48,931 nucleotides of DNA, taken from an uncultured Pseudomonadota bacterium. GTDB lineage: Bacteria; Pseudomonadota; Gammaproteobacteria; Steroidobacterales; Steroidobacteraceae. A program made the position numbers and the translations under genes. The notes below the pieces were generated by a model that saw only the letters and a program-made list of their open reading frames with translations, searched no databases and was not told the DNA's origin. The stretch spans positions 1-48,931 of the forward strand of contig CAIOHZ010000100.1 of NCBI GenBank assembly GCA_903858165.1, in the 5' to 3' direction. Positions 15,997-24,385 of the stretch are shown here, one piece after another; the stretch's first letter is position 1, and each line of letters opens with the position of its first letter.

Positions 15997-16587
15997 GTGG
16001 CCAAGCTCTACTTCTACTACTCAACCATGAACGCCGGCAAGAGCACGGCCTTGCTGCAGGCAAGCCACAACTACGGCGAGCGTGGCATGCGTACGCTCGT
16101 CTACACGGCGCAACTGGACGACCGTGGTGGTGGCCGCGTGCACTCTCGCATCGGCATCAGCGGTGCGGCGCGCCACTTTTCCCCCACCACCGACTTGTTC
16201 ACGGAAGTAGCTATAGAGCAGACCGCAGCGCCACTGGGCTGCGTGCTCTTGGACGAATCGCAGTTCCTGAGCCGCGACCAAGTACGACAACTAGGGCGAG
16301 TAGCCGATGAACTGAATCTTCCGGTGCTTTGTTATGGGCTGCGCACGGATTTCCGGGGTGAATTGTTTCCCGGGAGTGCTGCCCTGCTGGCCTGGGCAGA
16401 TAACCTCGTGGAACTGAAAACCATCTGCCATTGCGGCCGCAAGGCCACCATGGTGGTGCGCGTCGGCGGCGATGGCAACGTGGAACGTCAGGGTGCCCAA
16501 GTGGAAATAGGTGGCAACGAGCGCTACATCTCGCTGTGCCGTCGCCATTTCTCCGCCGCTATCGCCACCGGCAATTTGGACGCCTGA
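15997..16587 (+). CDS. tdk: Thymidine kinase
   Basis: This 196-residue protein is very like the E. coli enzyme from its first residues ([21 protein letters not shown]). The P-loop is MNAGKST (11-17), the catalytic Glu is in LDESQFL, the lasso/thymidine-binding part reads [14 protein letters not shown], and zinc-binding Cys/His occur in TICHCGRKA and SLCRRH. It phosphorylates thymidine to dTMP with ATP. The start is GTG at 15997, supported by AGAGG about ten bases upstream and by alignment to the usual N terminus; the longer frame above runs into the transporter gene. It is coupled to the upstream nucleoside transporter and to the downstream lipoprotein gene, whose GTG start follows the tdk stop directly. 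Confidence 0.96.
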   Translation: MAKLYFYYSTMNAGKSTALLQASHNYGERGMRTLVYTAQLDDRGGGRVHSRIGISGAARHFSPTTDLFTEVAIEQTAAPLGCVLLDESQFLSRDQVRQLGRVADELNLPVLCYGLRTDFRGELFPGSAALLAWADNLVELKTICHCGRKATMVVRVGGDGNVERQGAQVEIGGNERYISLCRRHFSAAIATGNLDA

Positions 16588-17493
16588 GTGAACCGCGCGG
16601 CGCGCCGCCGCTTCGCCGGTTTCGCGCTCGCCGGGCTATTGGCGCTGCACTTGGGAGCCTGCGGGCTTTACCTGCTGAACGAAAGCCAGTTCGCCTTCTT
16701 GGCGCATTGGCGTGATGGCCGCGAGGCTTGGCGTGCTGGGCGCCTGCCTGTCGCCGCCACGGAATTGCGTGCCTTCGCACAAGGCTACCGGGACGCCACC
16801 CAACCCTTCCTGATGCGGCGCGACTTTCCGACCGAAGCCCAAGCCTGGAGTGCCGTGGGTAACGTGTCTGCCGCACGCGGTGAACTTCGCGGCGCCGTCG
16901 ACGCCTTCCTGAAAGCTGCGCGACTGGGGCAAGCCTCAGCCTGGCGCGAGCGCCACGAATTACTGTGGACATTGCGCGATGCCACTGAACTGGAGGCGCA
17001 GGGCAAAGAACGGCTTGCCGACGGCAACCCGGAAGCCCGACAAGACTTGGCCGCGGCCGCGTGGTTGCGTGGCGACGGCCCGACCGCGCTCCGGGAATAC
17101 CGCGCCGCCTTGACTGCGCTACCGCGCTGGCTAGAGCAGCAACAGCGCCCGCGACAGGCCGCGGATGGTGGTGTAGTGGACGAAGAGTTAGCGCTTTTCC
17201 TGCTGGCCGGGACCACCGCATGGTTGAGCAGCGACCGTGCCAAGGGCGAATATTACTGCCGGCTACTCGCCGCGGCCCAAGACGCCGAAAACCCCATGGA
17301 TGGCCTCTGCCGCGCTGCCGCGGCGCTCCATCGTGGTGAAGCCGCCCTCGCTCTAGACATCTTGGCCCAAACCGGCGTCGCCGGTGGCGAACAGGCTTCG
17401 TTCGCCGCCGCGCTCAGGCAGCGGGCGAACCGCGCACTAGTTCCGCAATCCGCGTCGCCGTCTCCAGCGCCCGCAAACCATCTTCGCCACTGA
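16588..17493 (+). CDS. Putative TPR-like lipoprotein of unknown function
   Basis: I do not recognise a named family. The 301-residue product starts with GTG directly after the tdk stop. It has a basic N terminus, a hydrophobic stretch and LGAC ending at Cys25, which could be a lipobox. The rest is Ala/Arg-rich helical sequence with repeats that resemble tetratricopeptide units, such as GNVSAARGELRGAVDAFLKAARLGQ and WLRGDGPTALREYRAALTALP. A periplasm-facing scaffold lipoprotein is plausible. It is the last gene of the co-directional run from 12.1 kb. Its last 80 bases overlap the convergent oxidoreductase gene, which is more overlap than usual, so the true C terminus deserves caution. Confidence 0.7.
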   Translation: MNRAARRRFAGFALAGLLALHLGACGLYLLNESQFAFLAHWRDGREAWRAGRLPVAATELRAFAQGYRDATQPFLMRRDFPTEAQAWSAVGNVSAARGELRGAVDAFLKAARLGQASAWRERHELLWTLRDATELEAQGKERLADGNPEARQDLAAAAWLRGDGPTALREYRAALTALPRWLEQQQRPRQAADGGVVDEELALFLLAGTTAWLSSDRAKGEYYCRLLAAAQDAENPMDGLCRAAAALHRGEAALALDILAQTGVAGGEQASFAAALRQRANRALVPQSASPSPAPANHLRH

Positions 17494-18388
17494 CGACCGC
17501 GGGTTTACCTTGACGGATGCTGTGCAGAAACGCCTCTATTTCCAGACGTAAGGCGTCGCCTTGCTCGAAGTTCCGCTCGTCGATGCTCACCTGCGGCACC
17601 CCTTGGGCATCCAGTGCGATGCCGCTGCCCTGCGGCGCGCCCTTGCGGATGCAGGTAAGAATCTTCTGCTGCAAGTCGAGGGAGAAGTAGGCGTCGTCTT
17701 GGAACAACCGCAGCTTGCGCTCCATCTTCATGCTTACACGGCTAGCGGTGACATTCGCCACGCAGCCGTCCGCGAAGGTGAGGCGGGCATTCGCGATATC
17801 GAGATCGTCGGAGAAGACCTGCGCGCCCACAGCGCTAACCTCCACTAGCGGTTGCCCCACCAGATGCTGCACCAGGTCGATGTCGTGGATCATGAGGTCC
17901 AGCACCACGCTCACATCCGTACCACGCGCCTTGAACGGGGCCAACCGATGGCTTTCCAGAAAGCGGGGACGCGTCAGCAGACCATCGAGCGCCAGCACGG
18001 CTGGATTGAAACGCTCCAAATGCCCCACCTGCAACAACCGACCATTCGCTGCCGCCACGGCAATCAGGTCTTTCGCCTCAGCCACTGTCGTGGTGATGGG
18101 CTTTTCGACGAGCACATGCGCGCCTGCCTCCAAAAAGGCTTTCGCCACTTCATGGTGGTACGGGGTAGGCGTAGCGATAGACACCAGGTCCACCTTGCCG
18201 AGCAAGGCCCGCCAATCGGCCTCGGCGCGGCAGCCCGTCTCCCTAGCGACATTCTGGCGCGCGGTTTCGCCGGGGTCGGCCACCGCCACCAACTGGACGC
18301 CATCGATGGCGGCGTACTTCTGCGCATGAAAGCGGCCGAGATAACCGACGCCGACAACGGCGGCGCGGAGGGTAGCGGTATTGTCCAT
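17414..18388 (-). CDS. Gfo/Idh/MocA family oxidoreductase
   Basis: This 324-residue protein has an N-terminal Rossmann fold (VVGVGYLGRFHAQKY, residues 11-25), the family signature VEKPITTT (Glu95-Lys96-Pro97) and QVGHLERFNPAV, followed by the alpha/beta C-terminal domain with DLMIHDIDLV. The enzymes are NAD(P)-dependent sugar or cyclitol dehydrogenases. The opening GVGYLGRFHAQKYA together with HLERFNPA resembles the subgroup often found in lipid A gene clusters, including the UDP-GlcNAc 3-dehydrogenase GnnA. No lpx gene or GnnB-like aminotransferase is visible here, so that assignment stays tentative. It is divergent from a small membrane protein gene. Confidence 0.88.
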   Translation of the reverse strand: MDNTATLRAAVVGVGYLGRFHAQKYAAIDGVQLVAVADPGETARQNVARETGCRAEADWRALLGKVDLVSIATPTPYHHEVAKAFLEAGAHVLVEKPITTTVAEAKDLIAVAAANGRLLQVGHLERFNPAVLALDGLLTRPRFLESHRLAPFKARGTDVSVVLDLMIHDIDLVQHLVGQPLVEVSAVGAQVFSDDLDIANARLTFADGCVANVTASRVSMKMERKLRLFQDDAYFSLDLQQKILTCIRKGAPQGSGIALDAQGVPQVSIDERNFEQGDALRLEIEAFLHSIRQGKPAVVSGEDGLRALETATRIAELVRGSPAA

Positions 18389-18432
18389 GCGGGGATTATA
18401 TGCCGCGCCTCGTTGCGGTACCCTTGTTCCCC

Positions 18433-18750
18433 ATGAGTGCCTCGTCCTGGTTGTCCCAATTGAATGCCGGTTCCCGTCGCGAACGCGAATGGCGCTGGTT
18501 CCGTCTGCTCGCTGGTTTCGGGTTACTGGGGCTGCCTCTGTGCGTCTTCGTGGCCGGCCGCATCACGCTAGGCGCCTACGAGGGCAGCGGACTGTTCAGT
18601 TTCCTTGGCAACCTGTACCTCGACCTAGTCAAGCTGAAGTTCACCGCCTGGGGCTTGGTGCTCGGGCCATGGCTGCTGTTTCAGGCAGTGCGCTTTACGA
18701 GCCGTCCTGCACGACGCCTCTCGGGGCGTCTGCCCGCTCGCCGACGCTAG
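18433..18750 (+). CDS. Small membrane protein of unknown function
   Basis: This predicted 105-residue product has a basic N-terminal part, two hydrophobic segments (LLAGFGLLGLPLCVFVAG and LKFTAWGLVLGPWLLF) and an Arg-rich tail. I do not recognise a family. The ATG at 18433 lacks a clear ribosome site; an in-frame ATG at 18400 is the alternative and would overlap the promoter area of the divergent oxidoreductase. Coding is supported by the proper two-helix character and the absence of a better frame in this 400-base stretch. A hairpin lies 12 bases after the stop. Confidence 0.55.
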   Translation: MSASSWLSQLNAGSRREREWRWFRLLAGFGLLGLPLCVFVAGRITLGAYEGSGLFSFLGNLYLDLVKLKFTAWGLVLGPWLLFQAVRFTSRPARRLSGRLPARRR

Positions 18751-18762
18751 GCTGGCAGCGCA

Positions 18763-18782
18763 CGGCCCCTTCAGCGGGGCCG
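18763..18782. terminator. GC hairpin between convergent genes
   Basis: CGGCCCC and GGGGCCG form a seven-pair stem with a six-base loop in the 44-base gap between convergent stop codons. There is no T run on either side, so intrinsic termination would be weak. A partial direct copy of its right half (CAGYGGGGCCGCTC) follows at about 18796-18809, inside the 3' end of the M28 peptidase gene. Confidence 0.35.
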
Positions 18783-18794
18783 CTCCCGCCCGTT

Positions 18795-20495
18795 TCAGTG
18801 GGGCCGCTCAGCCGCACTCCGCTCGCGAATGGCACGGAATTCGCTCCCTTCATACCACTGCGGCCACGCGGCCGAGTTCGCCTGCTGCAGCCCCATCTGG
18901 TACAGCAGTTCAAGGTCTTCCATGGAACCCGTTACGTCCCACGTCGGCGAGTATTCGTCACCGGGCTTGTGGTACTTGGTGGCGTTGAATTCGCGGTCGA
19001 TGGCCTCGGAACGTTCCACCCCGCCATCCATTAGGTCCGCGCCTTCCTTGATGTAAAGCGCCGGCACACCATGCTTGGCCAAATTGAAGTGGTCCGAGCG
19101 GAAGAAGTAGCCGCGCTCGGGCACGGGGTCCGGACGGAGCACCCGGCCCTGTGCGGTGGCAAACGCCCGCAGTTCGTCTTCCAATGACGAGGCTCCGTAA
19201 CCGACCACCGTCACATCGCGCGTGCGCCCCAGGGGGTGCAAGGCATCAATGTTGAACGCTGCAGCAGTGCGCGCGTGGGGCACCAACGGGTTATTGCCGT
19301 AGTAGAAACTGCCCAGCAGGCCGCTCTCTTCGGCTGTCACGGCGAGGAACAGCACCGAACGTTCGGGCTTCGTGTCCTTCAGCGCGGCGGCAATACCGAG
19401 AATACCGGCCACGCCCGTGGCGTTGTCTACGGCACCATTAAAGATGGTGTCGCCACCGCCACCGGCAAAGGACATGGCCTTGCCCAGATGATCCCAGTGC
19501 GCCATGAAGATGACGTATTCGCCCGGACGCTTCGTACCGGGCAGCAGCGCCGCCAAGTTGGCGCTATTGGCGCGACGAATGAGGTTGCGTACACCGCCCG
19601 TTGCGGTAACACCGAGCAGCACCGGCTTGAACCCGCGTTGCGACGCCTGAAGACGCAACTTGCCGAGGTCTTGCCCGGCCATCGCCAGCACCTTCGTGCC
19701 GTTATCGCCGGTCATCCAGCCTTCGAGCGCCGCACGGCCCGCGTTGCCGTCTGGGGAAGCCGCGTCCAACTGCGGCCCACTCCAACTGGTTTGCACCACG
19801 TCCCAACCATAGGCAGCGCCCGCGGTGTCGTGGATGATGATGGCGCCAGCCGCGCCTTGCCGGGCGGCCTCTTCGAACTTATAGGTCCAACGGCCGTAGT
19901 AGGTGAGCGAGCGGCCCTTAAAGAGCGTCGCGTCTTCAGTGGCGAAACCCGGGGCGGTGATGAGGATGAGGGCGGTCTTACCCTTCATATCCACGCCGGC
20001 GTAGTCGTTCCAGCCGTATTCCGGCGCTACGACTCCGTGGCCAACGAACACCAGTTCGGAGGCAGCCAACGCGGACTGCGGCTGGACGCGCTTGGTCCAC
20101 AGCAGTACATCCGGTCCGTAGGCCAACTCGAGCGACTGCCCAGCGCTGGCACCGGCGCCGCTGATGGTCAGCTTGGCATCAGTCGCGGCCGTAATTTCCA
20201 CCAACGGCACCGGCTGACGATAGCTATCGCCATTCGCGGGCTTGAGACCCAAACGACGGAACTCGGTTTCGATGTAATCGAGCGTTCGGGCTTCGCCGGC
20301 GGACCCGGGCTTGCGCCCCTCGAAGGCATCGCTGGCGAGGGTTTCAATGTGGCGACGATAATCGGACTCCGCCACATGGAGCACGGGGGCAGCGGCGCCG
20401 GAGCCCGGAACCGGCGGCGCGGCGTATGCAGCCGCCGCTCCCAACAAGGCAGCGAAGGCGGTAGCGATAGAAACGTGACGCAGGTAATAGCGCAT
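18795..20495 (-). CDS. M28 family zinc aminopeptidase with PA domain, exported
   Basis: This 566-residue protein has a signal peptide (cleavage near AYAA, residues 22-26), a protease-associated insert (GVDMKGKTALILI...GAAGAIIIHD) and an M28 catalytic domain. The expected di-zinc ligands are visible: His333 in MAHWDHLG, bridging Asp357 in AVDNATGVAG, Glu390 next to the catalytic Glu389 in TAEESGLLG, Asp417 in NIDALHP and His469 in RSDHFNLAKHG. It should remove N-terminal residues from peptides in the periplasm or outside. The ATG at 20495 has TGGAG seven bases upstream; the frame is open further up without family similarity. A small membrane protein gene lies 38 bases upstream in the same direction. 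Confidence 0.92.
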   Translation of the reverse strand: MRYYLRHVSIATAFAALLGAAAAYAAPPVPGSGAAAPVLHVAESDYRRHIETLASDAFEGRKPGSAGEARTLDYIETEFRRLGLKPANGDSYRQPVPLVEITAATDAKLTISGAGASAGQSLELAYGPDVLLWTKRVQPQSALAASELVFVGHGVVAPEYGWNDYAGVDMKGKTALILITAPGFATEDATLFKGRSLTYYGRWTYKFEEAARQGAAGAIIIHDTAGAAYGWDVVQTSWSGPQLDAASPDGNAGRAALEGWMTGDNGTKVLAMAGQDLGKLRLQASQRGFKPVLLGVTATGGVRNLIRRANSANLAALLPGTKRPGEYVIFMAHWDHLGKAMSFAGGGGDTIFNGAVDNATGVAGILGIAAALKDTKPERSVLFLAVTAEESGLLGSFYYGNNPLVPHARTAAAFNIDALHPLGRTRDVTVVGYGASSLEDELRAFATAQGRVLRPDPVPERGYFFRSDHFNLAKHGVPALYIKEGADLMDGGVERSEAIDREFNATKYHKPGDEYSPTWDVTGSMEDLELLYQMGLQQANSAAWPQWYEGSEFRAIRERSAAERPH

Positions 20496-20533
20496 GACGG
20501 CTCCAGACCAAGGGTGAACCGGGAAACCCGGCA

Positions 20534-20827
20534 TCAATAACGGGTAGGCCAGTAGGCCAAAACAATGACGGCAATCCAGCCGTAGGTACCCGCTTGGGCA
20601 TACCAGCGCCAAGGGCGGTACCGTACCGCCCCAATGAAGGCCGCCACCGAGACTGCCGTGAGGACGCCGAACAGCCCGAGGCTGCGCAGAAGACTGGGTA
20701 TTTCCGCCATCAAGCGCGGGTAGTCGCTACCCAGAATGCCGTAAACGGCGAGCACCATAAGCAAACCCGTGGTGATGGCGACCGCGGAGCCCATGAGGAT
20801 GGCGGTAAGGGCGGCGAGCGGCGACAT
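20534..20827 (-). CDS. Small three-helix membrane protein, unknown
   Basis: This 97-residue product has three clear hydrophobic segments (AALTAILMGSAVAITTGLLMVLAVYG, LGLFGVLTAVSVAAFIGAV and GWIAVIVLAYW) linked by short polar loops. I do not recognise the family. It lies 38 bases upstream of the M28 peptidase on the same strand and is probably in its transcript. No strong ribosome site precedes the ATG. The prc gene is divergent from it. Confidence 0.68.
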   Translation of the reverse strand: MSPLAALTAILMGSAVAITTGLLMVLAVYGILGSDYPRLMAEIPSLLRSLGLFGVLTAVSVAAFIGAVRYRPWRWYAQAGTYGWIAVIVLAYWPTRY

Positions 20828-20921
20828 GCGTTAGCGGCGGTTCCGTGATGAGGTTGGTGGCTACGAGATTCGGGACCGATGGTGCTTGAATGCCAAGCCC
20901 CATACCCGTAGTTTAGCTGTT

Positions 20922-23141
20922 ATGGAGACCCGAAAGCCCGTCGCCGGTTCCCGGCGCACCCGAAATATCCTGCGCCTTGCCATCGTAGCCCCGGCGGCAG
21001 CCGCTGTCGTCCTGCTATTCGCAGGGTCAGCGCCACCACCAGCCGCACAGGCCGCCGCGGAAACGGTAGCCGCCGCCCCCCTGCCCGCCGGTGCCTTGGC
21101 GCCAGCCGAACGGCACCGCCGCATAGCGCGTTTGTCCGCTCAGGTCATCGAACGCAGTCATTTCAGTCAGGTGAAGCTGGACGACAAACTGTCGGCCGAG
21201 ATGCTCGACCGCTACCTCGACCTGCTCGACGGCAACCGTAGCTACTTTCTAGCCAGCGATATCAGCGAATTCGCCACCTGGCGTACCCAGTTGGACGATG
21301 CCATCCGCTCCGGGCGAATCGACCCTGCCTTCGCCATCTTCCAGCGATACCGCGAGCGCAACCGCTCAGCCCTCGCTTCCGCGCTGAAGTCTTTGGCGAC
21401 CGAGCCGGATTTCACCATGGACGAAAACTACACCTTCGACCGCGCCAAATCGCCTTGGCCCACCACGCAGGCGGAACTCGACGACCTATGGCGCCGGCGC
21501 GTCAAGAACGACGCCCTGTCGCTCGAACTGACCGGCAAAACCTGGGCCGAGGCGCAGGACCTGCTGCGCAAGCGTTACGAGCGCTTGCAGAAACGCAGCG
21601 AGCAGGTGTCGGCCGACGATGTCTTCGAGGGGTTCATGAACTCCCTCGCACACGTCTACGACCCGCACTCCAACTATTTCTCGCCGCGTTCCAGCGAGGA
21701 ATACAACATCGCCATGCGCCTGTCTTATCAGGGCATCGGCGCCTCGCTGCAAACGGTCGACGACTACGTCACCATCATGAACATCATTCCCGGCGGCCCG
21801 GCTGCGAAAAGCGGCCAACTAAAAGCCAACGATCGCATCACGGCCGTGGCGCAAGGCAAGAGCGGTGAAATGGTCGATGTAGTCGGCTGGCGCCTCGATG
21901 ACGTTGTGCAACTCATCCGTGGCCCGGCTGACAGTATGGTTCGCCTGTCCATTCTTCCCGGCGGTGCCAGCCCGGGTAGCAAGGAAGTCGTACAGGAATA
22001 CCAGCGCGGTACCGTGACTTTGGAGGCCCAGGCAGCGCAGAAGAAGCCCCTGCGAACCATCGAAGACCCGGGCAAGGTTACGAAGGTTGGCATCATCGAT
22101 GTACCGAGTTTTTATCAGGACTACGATGCCCGCGCCGCCGGCAAGCAGGACTACCGCAGCACCACGCGCGACGTGGAGCGCTTGGTCAAGGAACTGCGCG
22201 CCGAAGGCATGCAGGCATTAGTGCTGGACCTGCGCGGCAATGGTGGCGGCTTGCTGACGGAAGCGGCCGGCCTCGTTGGCTTGTTCGTCCCGGAAGGCCC
22301 CGTGGTGCAACTCCGCGAGACTGGTGGCCGTACTGAAGTGCTGGATGATCCGGAGCCGGGCGTTCTCTGGGATGGCCCGCTCACCGTCCTCGTGGATCGC
22401 AGCAGTGCCTCTGCCTCCGAGATTTTCGCCGGCGCCATCCAAGACTATGGGCGGGGGCTCATCCTCGGCCAGCAGACCTTCGGCAAGGGCACCGTCCAAA
22501 ACATGTTCCAGTTAGACCGCTGGGCGCTCGGCCCGGATGCGGGCTTCGGCCAACTCACCGTGACCATCGGCAAGTACTACCGGGTCTCGGGCGAAAGTAC
22601 CCAGAACCGCGGCGTGTCACCGGATATCGCCCTGCCCTCGTTCATCGATCCTGCCGACATGGGCGAGAGTGTCATGGACTTCGCCCTACCTTGGGATCGC
22701 ATCCCGGCAGCCAGCGCCTACCACCCACCGGCAATGCTGCTGCAGGCAGCCGCGACAGCGCTGAACATCGCCCATACGGCCCGCCTGACCAACGACCCGG
22801 ACCTCAAGGCCTTGCAGGGTGACCTCGCCGCGGTAACGGAACTGCGCAAAGAGAAGTCGATGTCGCTGAATCTCGCCAAGCGGAAGTTGGAGCGCGACCG
22901 GCTGGAGTCGGAGCGCCTCGCTCGGGAAAACACCCGACGGGCTGCGCATGGCGAACCGGCTCTCAAAGACGCCGAGGCCATGGCGGCCACCGAAGCGCCG
23001 GACGCGGTGCTGACGGAAGCGGTAAGGATTACCGCCGATTGGGCCGTGATGGGCGGCAACGGTGCCGTCCAGACCGCGCCCGGCAAACCCAGAATGGTTC
23101 AAGCCAAACCGCCGCAGCCTGCAAAAGCCAACGGCGCTTAA
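20922..23141 (+). CDS. prc: Carboxy-terminal (tail-specific) protease Prc/Tsp
   Basis: This 739-residue periplasmic protease has an N-terminal signal/anchor (about 18-38), a long helical N-terminal domain, a PDZ domain (YQGIGASLQ...GGPAAKSGQLKANDRI, about 268-350) and an S41 protease domain. Spacing relative to E. coli Tsp gives Ser497 in SASASEIF, Asp508 in AIQDYG and Lys522 in FGKGTVQ. The C-terminal extension is Arg/Glu-rich, as in other Prc proteins. It degrades periplasmic proteins with nonpolar C termini and trims cell-wall-related substrates. The ATG at 20922 (METRK) is preferred over a TTG 36 bases upstream. An AT-rich gap then separates it from the RND operon. Confidence 0.95.
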   Translation: METRKPVAGSRRTRNILRLAIVAPAAAAVVLLFAGSAPPPAAQAAAETVAAAPLPAGALAPAERHRRIARLSAQVIERSHFSQVKLDDKLSAEMLDRYLDLLDGNRSYFLASDISEFATWRTQLDDAIRSGRIDPAFAIFQRYRERNRSALASALKSLATEPDFTMDENYTFDRAKSPWPTTQAELDDLWRRRVKNDALSLELTGKTWAEAQDLLRKRYERLQKRSEQVSADDVFEGFMNSLAHVYDPHSNYFSPRSSEEYNIAMRLSYQGIGASLQTVDDYVTIMNIIPGGPAAKSGQLKANDRITAVAQGKSGEMVDVVGWRLDDVVQLIRGPADSMVRLSILPGGASPGSKEVVQEYQRGTVTLEAQAAQKKPLRTIEDPGKVTKVGIIDVPSFYQDYDARAAGKQDYRSTTRDVERLVKELRAEGMQALVLDLRGNGGGLLTEAAGLVGLFVPEGPVVQLRETGGRTEVLDDPEPGVLWDGPLTVLVDRSSASASEIFAGAIQDYGRGLILGQQTFGKGTVQNMFQLDRWALGPDAGFGQLTVTIGKYYRVSGESTQNRGVSPDIALPSFIDPADMGESVMDFALPWDRIPAASAYHPPAMLLQAAATALNIAHTARLTNDPDLKALQGDLAAVTELRKEKSMSLNLAKRKLERDRLESERLARENTRRAAHGEPALKDAEAMAATEAPDAVLTEAVRITADWAVMGGNGAVQTAPGKPRMVQAKPPQPAKANGA

Positions 23142-23162
23142 TGTGAAGTTTTAGTGAATAAG

Positions 23163-23188
23163 TAGTGTTGTAGTTGACTATAACACTA
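23163..23188. promoter_or_regulatory. 26-bp near-perfect palindrome, likely repressor operator of the RND operon
   Basis: The two 13-base halves (TAGTGTTGTAGTT and the reverse complement of GACTATAACACTA) agree at 11 of 13 positions. Size and symmetry fit a TetR-type dimer site. It overlaps the candidate -35 element TTGACT (23174-23179), so binding should block transcription of the efflux genes. No regulator gene lies beside it. Confidence 0.6.
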
Positions 23189-23202
23189 ATTTTACCTACC
23201 AT
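23174..23202 (+). promoter_or_regulatory. Candidate sigma-70 promoter of the RND operon
   Basis: TTGACT (5 of 6 to consensus) and TACCAT (4 of 6) are spaced by exactly 17 bases, giving a start near 23209 and a leader of about 26 bases. An alternative -10, TATAAC at 23179-23184, lies within the palindrome but has no good -35. Confidence 0.5.
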
Positions 23203-23234
23203 CGCGCCACTCTGAACGCTTTTTAGGCGCGCCC

Positions 23235-24374
23235 ATGGTCTTTGTGAACTCCGTCCTTCCCCAACTTCACCGGGCGCCGCTGCGCGCTTTGGCTGTGCTT
23301 TGTCTCGCCGCGCTCGCTGGGTGCTCTGGCAAAGCGAACGACCAGCCGGCAGTGGCTCCACCGGCCCCCGTCGAGGTGCAGTCGGCGGCACGGGGCGAGA
23401 TGCTGGCGGTCTATTCCGGAACAGCGCCCATCGAAGCGGATGGCGAAGCCGTGGTGGTAGCCAAGGTGGGCGGAGAACTCCGCCAACTATTGGTCGAGGA
23501 AGGCGCCTACGTCCGAAAGGGACAGGTGTTGGCAAAACTTGATGGGGAACGGCTCCGGCTGGAGGCCGCACAAACCAAGGCGCAGTTGTCCAAGTTGGAA
23601 CGCGACTACAAGCGCAACGTGGAACTGCAGCAACGTGGCTTGGTGGCCGTGAGTGCGTTCGAAAACTTGCGCTATGAAGTGGATGCCGCGCGTGCAGCCT
23701 ACGACCTCACGGCTCTGCAACTGTCTTACACCGACATTCGGGCGCCCATCGATGGCGTGGTCGCCGAGCGCTTCGTGAAAGCTGGCAACACCCTTAACCC
23801 GAACGACAAGCTGTTCCGTATTGCCGACCTCTCGCCCCTCGTCGCCCATGTGCATGTGCCGGAAAGCGAACTGCGGAAACTCCGCGCTGGGCAGGTAGCC
23901 AGCGTTCAAGTCGACGCGGCAGGCGGCGCTTTCCAGAGCATCATCCAGCGCATTAGTCCGGTCGTGGACAGCAATACCGGCACTTTCAAAGTGACGCTGG
24001 AACTGCGCGATCCAGCCAACCGGCTGAAGCCTGGCATGTTTGCGCGCGTCGACATCGTCCATGAACGGCGCACGAACGTGGTGCGCATAGCCCGCTCCGC
24101 CCTGCTCGAAGATGACGGCAATCAACGCGTATTCGTGGTGCAAGCGGGCAAGGCAGTCTCCCGCGCAGTAACGCTCGGACTCACGAACGGGCCACTGGTC
24201 GAAGTACTGAGTGGCGTCAGTACGGGGGACCCGGTGGTCGTGGTCGGTCAAGGAACTTTGAAGGACGGCAGCCCGGTACGGGTGGTAACGAGTGCACCAT
24301 CGTCAGGACCGGCACCGCAGGTCGCCGGGACTAGCCCCGCACCCGCAGCCACGCCCGCACCCGTTGCGCGCTGA
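23235..24374 (+). CDS. RND efflux periplasmic adaptor (membrane fusion) lipoprotein
   Basis: This 379-residue protein has a lipoprotein signal ending LAGC (Cys30). A split biotinyl-lipoyl domain (VVVAKVGGELRQLLVEEGAYVRKGQVLAKLD and LSYTDIRAPIDGVVAERFVKAGNTL) flanks a short alpha-hairpin, followed by beta-barrel and membrane-proximal domains. The C terminus is Pro/Ala-rich. It should bridge the inner-membrane permeases encoded directly downstream to an outer-membrane channel, which is not in this window. The permease gene starts 11 bases after the stop. A palindrome and promoter lie just upstream (23163-23202). Confidence 0.94.
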   Translation: MVFVNSVLPQLHRAPLRALAVLCLAALAGCSGKANDQPAVAPPAPVEVQSAARGEMLAVYSGTAPIEADGEAVVVAKVGGELRQLLVEEGAYVRKGQVLAKLDGERLRLEAAQTKAQLSKLERDYKRNVELQQRGLVAVSAFENLRYEVDAARAAYDLTALQLSYTDIRAPIDGVVAERFVKAGNTLNPNDKLFRIADLSPLVAHVHVPESELRKLRAGQVASVQVDAAGGAFQSIIQRISPVVDSNTGTFKVTLELRDPANRLKPGMFARVDIVHERRTNVVRIARSALLEDDGNQRVFVVQAGKAVSRAVTLGLTNGPLVEVLSGVSTGDPVVVVGQGTLKDGSPVRVVTSAPSSGPAPQVAGTSPAPAATPAPVAR

Positions 24375-24385
24375 GCCCTAACCCA

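Noticed and set aside
19236-20540. 434-residue open frame opposite the M28 peptidase
   Set aside because: It is antisense to a peptidase with a complete set of zinc ligands.
20886-20921. TTG start adding 12 residues to Prc
   Set aside because: A weaker start codon without ribosome site; the ATG at 20922 gives a normal signal peptide.
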